From Azospirillum sp. (GTDB lineage Bacteria > Pseudomonadota > Alphaproteobacteria > Azospirillales > Azospirillaceae): a stretch of DNA of 64,000 bases. Below, piece after piece: positions 23,293-30,492 of the stretch. Location: the NCBI GenBank assembly GCA_027486405.1, contig JAIXPD010000069.1:1-64000 (forward strand), read 5' to 3'. Every line of letters starts with the position of its first letter. Position 1 is the first letter of the stretch. The position numbers and the translations under genes were made by a program. The notes below the pieces were generated by a model. The model searched no databases, was not told the DNA's origin, and was given only the letters and a program-made list of their open reading frames with translations.

Positions 23293-24321
23293 ATGAGCAG
23301 CCCGCAACCCGCCGTCACCTTCGAGGAAATCCGCGCCCTCATCCGCAATCTGCCGGGGCCGGATCTCGACGCCGCCACCGCCGCCATGCAGCGCGAGCGG
23401 CAGCTCACCAAACCGGCGGGGGCGCTGGGGCGGTTGGAGGAGTTGGCGCAGTGGGTCGCCACCTGGCAGGGCCAGCACCCGCCGGACATCCGCCGCCCGC
23501 GCGTGGCGGTGTTCGCCGGAAACCACGGGGTGGCGGCGCGCGGCGTCTCGGCCTATCCGGCGGCGGTGACGGCGCAGATGGTCGCCAATTTCCAGCATGG
23601 CGGGGCCGCCGTGAACCAGCTCTGCGAGTCGGCGGACGCCGATCTGCGCGTCTATGAACTGGATCTGGAAAACCCGACCGCCGATTTCACCCAAGGCCCG
23701 GCGATGGGCGAGGAGGAATGCTGCCGCACCATGGCCTATGGCATGATGGCGGTGGAAATGGGCGTGCAGTTGATGGCGCTGGGCGAGATGGGGATCGGCA
23801 ATTCGACCGCCGCCGCCGCGCTGTGTCTGGCCCTGTTCGGCGGCGAGGCCGCCGACTGGACCGGGCGCGGCACCGGGGTGGACGACGAGGGGCTGGCCCG
23901 CAAGATCGCGGCGGTGGAGGCCGGTGTCGCCGCCAACCCGCAGTCCAAGGACGATCCGTTGGAGGCGCTGCGTTGCCTGGGCGGTTATGAACTCGCCGCC
24001 ATCGCCGGGGCGATCCTGGCGGCGCGCGTGGCCCGCGTGCCGGTGCTGCTCGACGGCTTCGCCTGCACGGCGGCGGCGGCGGTGCTTTACAAGGCCGACC
24101 GCCGGGCGCTCGACCATTGCGTCGTCGCCCATCGCTCCGTGGAGCCGGGCCACACCCGGCTGTTGCAGGCGATCGGCAAGGAACCGCTGCTCGATCTGGG
24201 CATGCGGTTGGGCGAAGGCTCCGGCGCCGCGCTCGCCATCACCATCGTCAAGTCGGCGGTCGCCTGCCACACCGGCATGGCCACCTTCGCCGACGCGGGC
24301 GTCAGCACCCGCGAAGGCTGA
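23293..24321 (+). CDS. cobT: Nicotinate-nucleotide-dimethylbenzimidazole phosphoribosyltransferase
   Basis: Makes alpha-ribazole-5'-phosphate from dimethylbenzimidazole and nicotinate mononucleotide for the lower ligand of B12. 342 residues from the ATG at 23293. Motifs: LTKPAGALGRLEELA, FAGNHGVAARGVSAYP, GEMGIGNSTAAAAL, LDGFACTAAAAVLY, HRSVEPGH, and the general-base Glu region LGEGSGAALAITIVK. Functionally partners cobS and cobC 14 kb upstream. Ends before a strong bidirectional terminator. The MITE copy B lies in its upstream region, so it may influence expression. Confidence 0.97.
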   Translation: MSSPQPAVTFEEIRALIRNLPGPDLDAATAAMQRERQLTKPAGALGRLEELAQWVATWQGQHPPDIRRPRVAVFAGNHGVAARGVSAYPAAVTAQMVANFQHGGAAVNQLCESADADLRVYELDLENPTADFTQGPAMGEEECCRTMAYGMMAVEMGVQLMALGEMGIGNSTAAAALCLALFGGEAADWTGRGTGVDDEGLARKIAAVEAGVAANPQSKDDPLEALRCLGGYELAAIAGAILAARVARVPVLLDGFACTAAAAVLYKADRRALDHCVVAHRSVEPGHTRLLQAIGKEPLLDLGMRLGEGSGAALAITIVKSAVACHTGMATFADAGVSTREG

Positions 24322-24342
24322 CACGGTCGCGCGCAACCAAGG

Positions 24343-24371
24343 ACCCCGCGCGCTGTAAGAGCGCGCGGGGT
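24343..24371. terminator. Bidirectional terminator between cobT and the TrmH-family gene
   Basis: ACCCCGCGCGCT (24343-24354) pairs exactly with AGCGCGCGGGGT (24360-24371) over a 5-nt loop, between convergent genes. Confidence 0.85.
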
Positions 24372-24373
24372 GG

Positions 24374-25297
24374 TCAGCGTTGGGTGGCCAGCGCGTGGAT
24401 CAGGATGGCGGCGGTGGCGGCGACGTTCAGCGATTGCACCCGCCCGCTGCCGGGAATGGTCAGCACCGCTTCGCAGGCGGCCAGCGTCGCCGGGGCGACG
24501 CCCTGTTCCTCGTTGCCCAGGATCACGGCGGGCGGGCGCGGGTCGCGCGCGTCGGCGGCCAACCCCGCCGTGTCGATGGTCGGGCGGCTGGCGTCCAGCG
24601 CGGTGCCGATGATGCGGTGCGTGGTCCGCAGCCGCTTCAGCGCCAGCGGCAGCGGATCGGCGCGCAACAGCTCCACCCATTCGAATCCACCCTCGGCCAC
24701 GCGATAGGCGGCCTCCGACGGCAGGGCCTGGCCCGGATGGCCGGAGATCAGCACGCGCGGCAGGCCGAAAAAGGCGGCGGTGCGCAGGATGGCCCCCAGA
24801 TTGTGCGGGTTGCCCACCCCGTCCAAAATCAGCAGCGGCTCGCGCCAGCGGCGGGCGGCGTCGCTGTCAAAGGCCGGGACCGTGCGCGGGGCCATCAGGG
24901 CAACCACGCCGCCGTGCAGCACCGTGCCCGCCACCTTCGCCAGTTCGTCGGCTTCCACCATGCGGTAGGGTTTGCGGGCGGCGGCCATCGTCTTGCAGAA
25001 ATCCCCGACCGCCGGTTTCAGCCGCTCGTCGAAGAACAGCCGCTCCACCCGCTGGGGCGCGTTGGCGAACAGCGCCGACACGGCGGACAGACCGGCAACC
25101 CGGAACAGCTTGCGCGAGTCCTCCGGCGCGGAGGGCGCACCGTGTGGCGCGGCCTTGTGCGGGGCGTTGGCGGCAGGGCCGTGCCGTTGACCGCCGCGCG
25201 CGGGCGGCTGGCCGGAACGGGTTGGGCCGGGTTGGGCCGGGCCGGTATGGCCGGATGGGGCGCGGGGCGTGCGGGGCGGGCGACCGGAGGGCGGCAT
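24374..25297 (-). CDS. TrmH/SpoU-family RNA 2'-O-methyltransferase
   Basis: SPOUT methyltransferase of 307 residues. The N-terminal ~60 residues are Pro/Gly/Ala-rich and probably disordered; a substrate-binding domain (KLFRVAGLSAVSALFANAPQRVERLFFDE) precedes the knot domain with LLILDGVGNPHNLGAILRTAAFFG, PPAVILGNEEQGV and IPGSGRVQSLNVAATAAILI. Acts on rRNA or tRNA ribose; exact target unclear. The true start may be further in (the P-rich lead is GC-driven). Downstream partner of the yqaA-type gene, 21 bp away. Confidence 0.9.
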   Translation of the reverse strand: MPPSGRPPRTPRAPSGHTGPAQPGPTRSGQPPARGGQRHGPAANAPHKAAPHGAPSAPEDSRKLFRVAGLSAVSALFANAPQRVERLFFDERLKPAVGDFCKTMAAARKPYRMVEADELAKVAGTVLHGGVVALMAPRTVPAFDSDAARRWREPLLILDGVGNPHNLGAILRTAAFFGLPRVLISGHPGQALPSEAAYRVAEGGFEWVELLRADPLPLALKRLRTTHRIIGTALDASRPTIDTAGLAADARDPRPPAVILGNEEQGVAPATLAACEAVLTIPGSGRVQSLNVAATAAILIHALATQR

Positions 25298-25318
25298 GGC
25301 GGGGGTCCGAACGGCGGG

Positions 25319-25897
25319 TCAGATCAGCTTGACGACGAGGAAGCCGCCGACCAGCAGCACCGCCACCACGCTGGTGACGAGGGTCAGGCGTTCCTCGATG
25401 AAGCGGCGGATTGGCTCGCCAAACACCCGCAGCAGCCCGGCCACCAGAAAGAACCGCATGGCCCGCGACAGGATCGACGCCCCGATGAACACCCAGATGT
25501 TGAGCTGCGCCACCCCGGCGGTGATGGTCAGCAGCTTGTAGGGGATCGGGGTCATCCCCTTGATGATGAGGATCTCCGCGCCATAGTCCAAAAAGGTCTG
25601 GCGCATCGCCTCGAACTTGTCGGTCAGATGGTAAAAATCGATCACCCAACGACCGAGCGTTTCGTACAGGAAATAGCCGATGGCGTAGCCGAAGACGCCG
25701 CCCAGCACCGACGCCAGCGTGCAGATGGCCGCCAGCCGCCACGCCGCCGCGCGGTTGGCGATGACCATGGGAACCAGCAGCAGATCGGGCGGCAGCGGGA
25801 AAAAGGAGCTTTCGGCGAAGGACACCCCGGCCAGCCAGGCGGTGGCGTTTTTCGACGCCGCCTTGTCCATCGTCCAGTCATACACACGCTTCAACAT
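25319..25897 (-). CDS. DedA/YqaA-family membrane protein
   Basis: 192 residues, the YqaA branch of the DedA (SNARE-associated) family: SFAESSFFPLPPDLLLVPMVIAN with the conserved acid and prolines, GYAIGYFLYETLG, and the reentrant GMTPIPYKLLTITAGVAQL. Four to five membrane helices. DedA proteins are thought to flip undecaprenyl phosphate or phospholipids; for this branch the role is not proven. Its stop is 21 bp before the TrmH-family start, so the two are probably co-transcribed. Confidence 0.88.
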   Translation of the reverse strand: MLKRVYDWTMDKAASKNATAWLAGVSFAESSFFPLPPDLLLVPMVIANRAAAWRLAAICTLASVLGGVFGYAIGYFLYETLGRWVIDFYHLTDKFEAMRQTFLDYGAEILIIKGMTPIPYKLLTITAGVAQLNIWVFIGASILSRAMRFFLVAGLLRVFGEPIRRFIEERLTLVTSVVAVLLVGGFLVVKLI

Positions 25898-26042
25898 CGC
25901 GGGGCCGCCCTACTGTCACAGGAATGGGGTCACGGGGAAGGGGGCGGGGGGAGAATGCGCCCCCGCACGCGCACGCTTGTACCCGCAAGCGGGGCGCTTT
26001 CGCCAGTGACCTTGCGTGACCGTGACCGACGCGGGCGGAAAC

Positions 26043-26618
26043 TCAAGCGGCCAGCGCGGTCGGGGCGTCGTTGCCGTTGATGGCCGCGCGGGCGGCGGCC
26101 CGGCGGGCGGCGCGGCGTTCGCCGATCAGGCGGGCGATGTTCCCGGCGGCGGAGCAAACGTCCGACGCGATGGCGAAGGGCGACACCACAAGGATGTTGT
26201 GGCTGATCCAGAACAGCCCGGCCCCCAGCAGGAACAGGCGCATCCGCGTGGTGTTCGATTGCCAGCGGGCGGCGGTGGACAGGCTGATGCCGATGCTCGA
26301 CAGGGCGGAGGGCAGCCCGGCCCAGGTGGCGGCGGCGACCGCCGCGATGGCGGGCAGGGTGGCGGTGAACAACAGCGACTGCCAGCGCGACCGCTGTTCC
26401 GGCAACGACATCAGCACCTGCGTCACCACCAGCCCGCACAGCGCGGCGGCGGTGTAGGCCCCCAGCAGCACAAAATGGGTGATGAACAGCAGGTTGGTGA
26501 TGGCCTGGCCCCACAACAACCCCCGGCGTTGCTTCATCAGCGGCCACAGGCACGATCCGGCAAAGGCGGCGGCCCCAAAAGCATCGGCGGCGGTGATGGA
26601 CAGCGAAGACAGGATCAT
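26043..26618 (-). CDS. YgjV-type inner membrane protein (Imp-YgjV)
   Basis: 191 residues with five to six short membrane helices. The pattern QRRGLLWGQAITNLLFITHFVLLGAYTAAALCGL, then SIGISLSTAARWQSNTTRMRLFLLGAGLFWISHNILVVSPFAIASD, fits the YgjV family of unknown function. The ATG at 26618 is chosen because the upstream frame is low-complexity and crosses a tandem repeat. The C-terminus is Arg/Ala-rich. Lies 345 bp downstream of the channel-like gene on the same strand. Confidence 0.75.
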   Translation of the reverse strand: MILSSLSITAADAFGAAAFAGSCLWPLMKQRRGLLWGQAITNLLFITHFVLLGAYTAAALCGLVVTQVLMSLPEQRSRWQSLLFTATLPAIAAVAAATWAGLPSALSSIGISLSTAARWQSNTTRMRLFLLGAGLFWISHNILVVSPFAIASDVCSAAGNIARLIGERRAARRAAARAAINGNDAPTALAA

Positions 26619-26963
26619 GGCGGGCAACTCGGACGGTCGAAACGGGCGCGCACAGGGCCACACCCGGACACGGTGGAACCGGGAGGGGAGGCGGTGCGGG
26701 GGGTGGGTTGGGTGTCGCCAACGGGCAACGCTGCTGCCCAGCGGCAACAGAACGAAGATGTACGCCGGTCCCCAGCGCCGCACCAGAGAAGCTCCCGTCA
26801 CGCAGGGCTGCGCGGCGCGCATGGACGAAAACACAAACCTGTCGCAAAAAGGAAAGTGTCGCAAACAGACATGTGACGCAAACAGGCCATCGGCGCGAAT
26901 CGGCCGGTGCGGGGGGCGACCAACGGCCAGCCCCCGCGTCCCCCCATCCAGCCCATCAACCCA
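26619..26963. other. Intergenic region with a 17-bp tandem array and a terminator-like hairpin
   Basis: Between the channel gene stop and the ygjV-type start. GCGGGGG (26909-26915) and CCCCCGC (26931-26937) can pair, a probable terminator for the channel gene. TGTCGCAAA, TGTCGCAAA and TGACGCAAA recur at 26840, 26857 and 26874, exactly 17 bp apart. On the minus strand this is TTTGCGACA three times, about 220 bp before the ygjV-type gene. No gene recognised. Confidence 0.6.
26840..26890. repeat. Three tandem 17-bp units (TGTCGCAAACAG core)
   Basis: Units start at 26840, 26857 and 26874; a fourth, eroded unit may precede at 26823 (GGACGAAAACA). The conserved half is at the 5' side of each unit, suggesting a bound motif or a slippage origin. 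Confidence 0.75.
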
Positions 26964-28046
26964 TCAGGACGCGGCGGCCTGGAGGATCAGCCAGCCATTC
27001 ACCGCCAGATAGGCCACCATGGTTCCGATCCCCATCACCGCGTTGAACAGACGGCTGAGGCGGGGCGAGGATTTGTGCAGCCCCTGCATCGCCACCACGG
27101 TGAAGGCGGCCAGGAAGATGGACGCGAAGCTGGTGGCCTGGATGCCGTCGGCCAACGTGAAGCTCGACGCCGGGGGCAGCATGTTGTCCACCACATATTT
27201 GTTGCCGATGGCGGCGAACACCGCCGCCGCGCACAGGCCGATGCGCGACCCGCCCATCGATTCGAAGCTGAGCGGAAAGGTCAGCATCGCCAGCAGGAAG
27301 GCCACGGCAAAGCCGATGAAGGTGCTGAACAGCAGCCGCAGCCCGTGGCGCTTCATGGTGATGGTGGCGACCACGCGGGAATAGGCGCTGGTCCCCTGCA
27401 AGGTCGGGTCGCCGTAGCTGGTGTTGTACACGACATCGACGTCGCGGACCGTCAACCCCTCGATCGTCCAGCCCGGGACCTCCACCGACGAATCGATTCG
27501 GCTGTTGGCGCTGTCGGCCACCAGCTTGACCGCGCTGGCGTCGGATTGCGCGTCTTCCAGGACGATGGCCAGTTCCTGGCGGTCAAAGGGGAAATGGGTG
27601 ATGTTCCACGCCTCTTGAATCGTCGCGTTGTATTTCACCTGTTGCCAGTTCACGCCCTTGCTGCTGTCCAGGCTGGCGAATTTCCCTTGGGACGCCTTGG
27701 CGTTGGTGATCTCGACGGTCTGGGCCGGGTTGTATTTGTCATCATTGTGCAGGAACCACGCCCAAAAGGTGGCGGTGAAGCTGCGCTTGGCCATGTCGAA
27801 ATCATAGAGCTGGGTGAGGAACAGCCCGGTCTTGACGCTGATCGGCCCGGCGGGGGCGGGCGACTCGCCGGTGGGGGGTGCGGCTGGGGTCGGTGTGGTG
27901 GCGACCGGCGGCGTCGGGACCGGCTCGCTGGCCGCCAGGGCCGGACCGCTCACGCCCAGAACCAGCGCCACGAGAATGAGTCTTGAGGCCAGCGCCCGCA
28001 ACGGACGCCGCAGGGCAAAGGATGGAAAGCGGAGTGCGGCGGCCAT
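26964..28046 (-). CDS. Pentameric ligand-gated ion channel homologue (Cys-loop superfamily, prokaryotic)
   Basis: 360 residues. Signal peptide to about 39, a Pro/Thr-rich linker (40-68), then a beta-rich extracellular domain and four membrane helices (about 236-258, 267-289, 301-322, 335-356). The hallmark FPFDRQ (152-157) follows EAWNITH, matching the invariant F/Y-P-F-D-x-Q that caps the Cys-loop in this superfamily; the flanking cysteines are absent, as in bacterial members such as GLIC and ELIC. FTATFWAWFLHND near residue 90 fits the beta1-beta2 region. TM2, expected to line the pore, reads GLCAAAVFAAIGNKYVVDNML. Ligand and ion unknown. Monocistronic. Confidence 0.75.
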   Translation of the reverse strand: MAAALRFPSFALRRPLRALASRLILVALVLGVSGPALAASEPVPTPPVATTPTPAAPPTGESPAPAGPISVKTGLFLTQLYDFDMAKRSFTATFWAWFLHNDDKYNPAQTVEITNAKASQGKFASLDSSKGVNWQQVKYNATIQEAWNITHFPFDRQELAIVLEDAQSDASAVKLVADSANSRIDSSVEVPGWTIEGLTVRDVDVVYNTSYGDPTLQGTSAYSRVVATITMKRHGLRLLFSTFIGFAVAFLLAMLTFPLSFESMGGSRIGLCAAAVFAAIGNKYVVDNMLPPASSFTLADGIQATSFASIFLAAFTVVAMQGLHKSSPRLSRLFNAVMGIGTMVAYLAVNGWLILQAAAS

Positions 28047-28147
28047 GGGATCCCCTTCGAACAGCGTGCATACCCATGCTTGCCGTGGGGGTGCTGCCCG
28101 TCAATCAGGGGTCTTCCGGGCAGGAGTCCTCCGGGCAGGGGTCTTCC
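28047..28147. other. Upstream region of the channel gene with a 15-bp triple repeat
   Basis: Contains three 15-bp units CAGGGGTCTTCCGGG, CAGGAGTCCTCCGGG and CAGGGGTCTTCCCAG (28106-28150). The third unit runs into the left end of MITE copy C at 28148. This is the likely 5' region of the minus-strand channel gene; no promoter boxes were recognised. Confidence 0.65.
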
Positions 28148-28393
28148 CAGGGCAATCGCTTGAACGAGCGGTCATCGTCACGCAAGCAAGAATGGACACG
28201 GATGTCACGGACAAAAGGATGGATTGCACGGATTTTCGCCTCCAATGGCCTCCCGCATCCCGCCAGGAGGGGGGCGCACAATCGCAAACAGGGTGGCTTT
28301 GAGACGAGTTCCGCGAAATCCGTGAAAAAATCCGTGGAATCCGTGTCCATTCTTGTTCTGGTCGGGTGCACAATGCTTCAAGCGATTGCCCGG
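28148..28393. mobile_element. MITE-like element copy C (inverted relative to copy B)
   Basis: 246 bp starting CAGGGCAATCGCTTGAA and ending TTCAAGCGATTGCCCGG. The interior is the reverse complement of copy B: CACGCAAGCAAGAATGGACA on the left, TCCATTCTTGTTCTGGTCGG and GGTGCACAATGCTTCAAGCG on the right. Flanks GGGGTCTTCC and GGGGCTTCGG are only partly alike, so the target duplication has eroded or the insertion is older. A chance 88-codon minus-strand frame inside is not a gene. Confidence 0.8.
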
Positions 28394-28599
28394 GGGGCTT
28401 CGGGCCTGTGACCGAATCGCGCGGGCGGTGGGGACGGTGCCGACCGGTCACGCGACACCGGCGGCGAAGAGAAGGTGAGTCCTCGCATGAATTCGCTGAA
28501 GTCCCGACGGCACCGGCAACACAAAGCCGACAGCGCAACGGGGTGAAACGGGCCTGCGGGATCTTGACCGACCAATGGAAATGACGGACAAGCCGGGCG

Positions 28600-28628
28600 T
28601 TGACAGGTGGGGGACGCCGCACTATGGT
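28600..28628 (+). promoter_or_regulatory. Sigma-70-type promoter of rpmJ
   Basis: TTGACA (28600-28605), a 17-bp spacer, then TATGGT (28623-28628), 43 bp before the rpmJ ATG. This is a near-consensus housekeeping promoter, consistent with high expression of a ribosomal gene. Confidence 0.8.
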
Positions 28629-28671
28629 GCGCGCCTTCGATCGAGCCGCCAGAGCGTCCAGGAACCGTATC

Positions 28672-28797
28672 ATGAAAATCGTCAATTCTCTGAAGTCGAT
28701 GAAGACGCGTCACAAGGCCTGCCGGGTCATTCGCCGCAAGGGCCGCGTCTACGTCATCAACAAGCAGAACCCGCGTTTCAAGGCCCGTCAGGGCTGA
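28672..28797 (+). CDS. rpmJ: 50S ribosomal protein L36 (zinc-free form)
   Basis: 41 residues, MKIVNSLKSMKTRHKACRVI..., the basic L36 protein of the large subunit. Only one cysteine is left, so this is the C-minus variant that lacks the zinc ribbon; this form is usual in alphaproteobacteria and is known elsewhere as the zinc-independent paralogue. The ATG at 28672 is set by homology. It has its own strong promoter (28600-28628) and a textbook terminator (28852-28885), so it is transcribed as a single gene. Confidence 0.97.
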   Translation: MKIVNSLKSMKTRHKACRVIRRKGRVYVINKQNPRFKARQG

Positions 28798-28851
28798 TCC
28801 GGCTGGGCGGCCTGGGAGAATCCTCCCCGGTCGCTTCGCAAACGGGTTTCT

Positions 28852-28889
28852 CGCAAGAGCCGCGCCTTCGGGTGCGGCTCTTGCGTTTT
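28852..28889 (+). terminator. Rho-independent terminator of rpmJ
   Basis: CGCAAGAGCCGC (28852-28863) pairs exactly with GCGGCTCTTGCG (28874-28885), followed by TTTT. Confidence 0.95.
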
Positions 28890-28989
28890 GGGGCGGTTTT
28901 TCAGCGTCTTGTGTCCCGGTGCGCGCGGATGGTACGTCTTACGGACGGATTGTCACCCGTGGCCCCGATGACAGGAAGGACGCCCGCCG

Positions 28990-30477
28990 ATGAAGATGCC
29001 GGTCCCCGACAGCGGTGTCATCGCCCGCCGCCGCGCCATCGTGGACGCCCTGCGCGCCATCGTCCCCGGCGAGGGGGTGATCGTCGACGAGGCCGAACTG
29101 CGCGCCTATGAGTGCGACGGGCTGACCGCCTACCGCCAGCTTCCCCTGGTCGCCGTGCTGCCGGAAACGGTCGATCAGGTGTCGCGCATCCTGAAGACCT
29201 GCCAGGAGATGGGGGTCAAGGTCGTGCCGCGCGGGGCGGGGACCTCGCTGTCCGGCGGGGCGCTGCCGCTGGCCGATGGCGTGCTGCTGGGGCTGGGCAA
29301 GTTCAAGCGCATCCTGGACATCGATTACGCCAACCGCTGCGTCGTCGTGCAGCCCGGCGTCACCAATCTGGGCATTTCCAACGCGGTGGCGGGGGAGGGT
29401 TTTTACTACGCCCCCGACCCCAGCAGCCAGATCGCCTGCACCATCGGCGGCAACATCGCCGAAAATTCCGGCGGCGTGCATTGCCTGAAATACGGCCTGA
29501 CCACCAACAACGTGTTGGGGGTGGAGCTGGTGCTGATGGACGGGACCATCGTCCGGCTGGGCGGCAAGCATCTGGACGCGGGCGGCTATGACCTGATGGG
29601 CGTCGTCACCGGGTCCGAAGGGTTGCTGGGCGTCGTCACCGAAGTCACCGTCCGCATCCTGAAAAAGCCCGCCACGGCGCGGGCGGTGCTGATCGGCTTT
29701 CCCAGCAGCGAACAGGGGGGCGATTGCGTCGCCGCCATCATCGCGGCGGGCATCATCCCCGGCGGGATGGAGATGATGGACCGCCCGGCCATCCACGCCG
29801 CCGAAGCCTTCGTTCACGCCGGATACCCGTTGGACGTCGAGGCGCTGCTGATCGTCGAGCTGGACGGTCCGGCGGCGGAGGTCGATCACCTGATCGGGCG
29901 CGTCGCCGCCATCGCCGCCGACAAGGGGGCGGTCTGCACCCGGGTTTCGACCTCCGAAGAGGAGCGTTTGGCCTTCTGGGCCGGGCGCAAGGCCGCCTTC
30001 CCGGCGGTGGGGCGAATCAGCCCCGATTACTACTGCATGGACGGGACCATCCCGCGCAAGGCGCTGCCCCTGGTGCTGACGCGGATGACGGAGCTGTCGG
30101 CGCGCTATGGCCTGCGCGTGGCCAATGTGTTCCACGCCGGTGACGGCAATCTGCACCCGCTCATCCTGTACGACGCCAACCAGCCGGGCGAACTGGAGCG
30201 CGCCGAGTCCTTCGGCAACGACATCCTGCGCCTGTGCGTCGAGGTTGGCGGCGTGCTGACCGGCGAACACGGCGTCGGGGTGGAAAAGCGCGACCTGATG
30301 ACCGACCAGTTCGACGCGGCGGATCTGGAGCAGCAGCAGCGGCTGAAATGCGCCTTCGATCCCGACGGGCTGCTCAACCCCGGCAAGGTCTTTCCCACCC
30401 TGCACCGCTGCGCCGAGCTGGGGCGTCTGCACGTCCACAAGGGCGAACTGCGTTTTCCCGACATCCCGCGTTTTTGA
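28990..30477 (+). CDS. glcD: Glycolate oxidase FAD subunit
   Basis: FAD-linked oxidase of the VAO/PCMH fold, 495 residues, catalytic subunit that oxidises glycolate (or D-lactate) to glyoxylate and feeds electrons to the membrane chain. VVPRGAGTSLSGGALPLADG and SSQIACTIGGNIAENSGGVHCLKYG bind FAD; FHAGDGNLHPLILYD and VLTGEHGVGVEKRDLM in the C-terminal domain hold metal and substrate residues. First gene of glcDEF: glcE starts 15 bp after it and glcF 13 bp after that. No regulator adjacent. Confidence 0.95.
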   Translation: MKMPVPDSGVIARRRAIVDALRAIVPGEGVIVDEAELRAYECDGLTAYRQLPLVAVLPETVDQVSRILKTCQEMGVKVVPRGAGTSLSGGALPLADGVLLGLGKFKRILDIDYANRCVVVQPGVTNLGISNAVAGEGFYYAPDPSSQIACTIGGNIAENSGGVHCLKYGLTTNNVLGVELVLMDGTIVRLGGKHLDAGGYDLMGVVTGSEGLLGVVTEVTVRILKKPATARAVLIGFPSSEQGGDCVAAIIAAGIIPGGMEMMDRPAIHAAEAFVHAGYPLDVEALLIVELDGPAAEVDHLIGRVAAIAADKGAVCTRVSTSEEERLAFWAGRKAAFPAVGRISPDYYCMDGTIPRKALPLVLTRMTELSARYGLRVANVFHAGDGNLHPLILYDANQPGELERAESFGNDILRLCVEVGGVLTGEHGVGVEKRDLMTDQFDAADLEQQQRLKCAFDPDGLLNPGKVFPTLHRCAELGRLHVHKGELRFPDIPRF

Positions 30478-30492
30478 AAGGCGCTCCCGGCC

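Noticed and set aside
28105..28371. An 88-codon minus-strand frame with DTDSTDFF and CPEDSCPEDP
   Set aside because: It lies over MITE copy C and the 15-bp repeat; the repeated peptide reflects the DNA repeats, not a gene.
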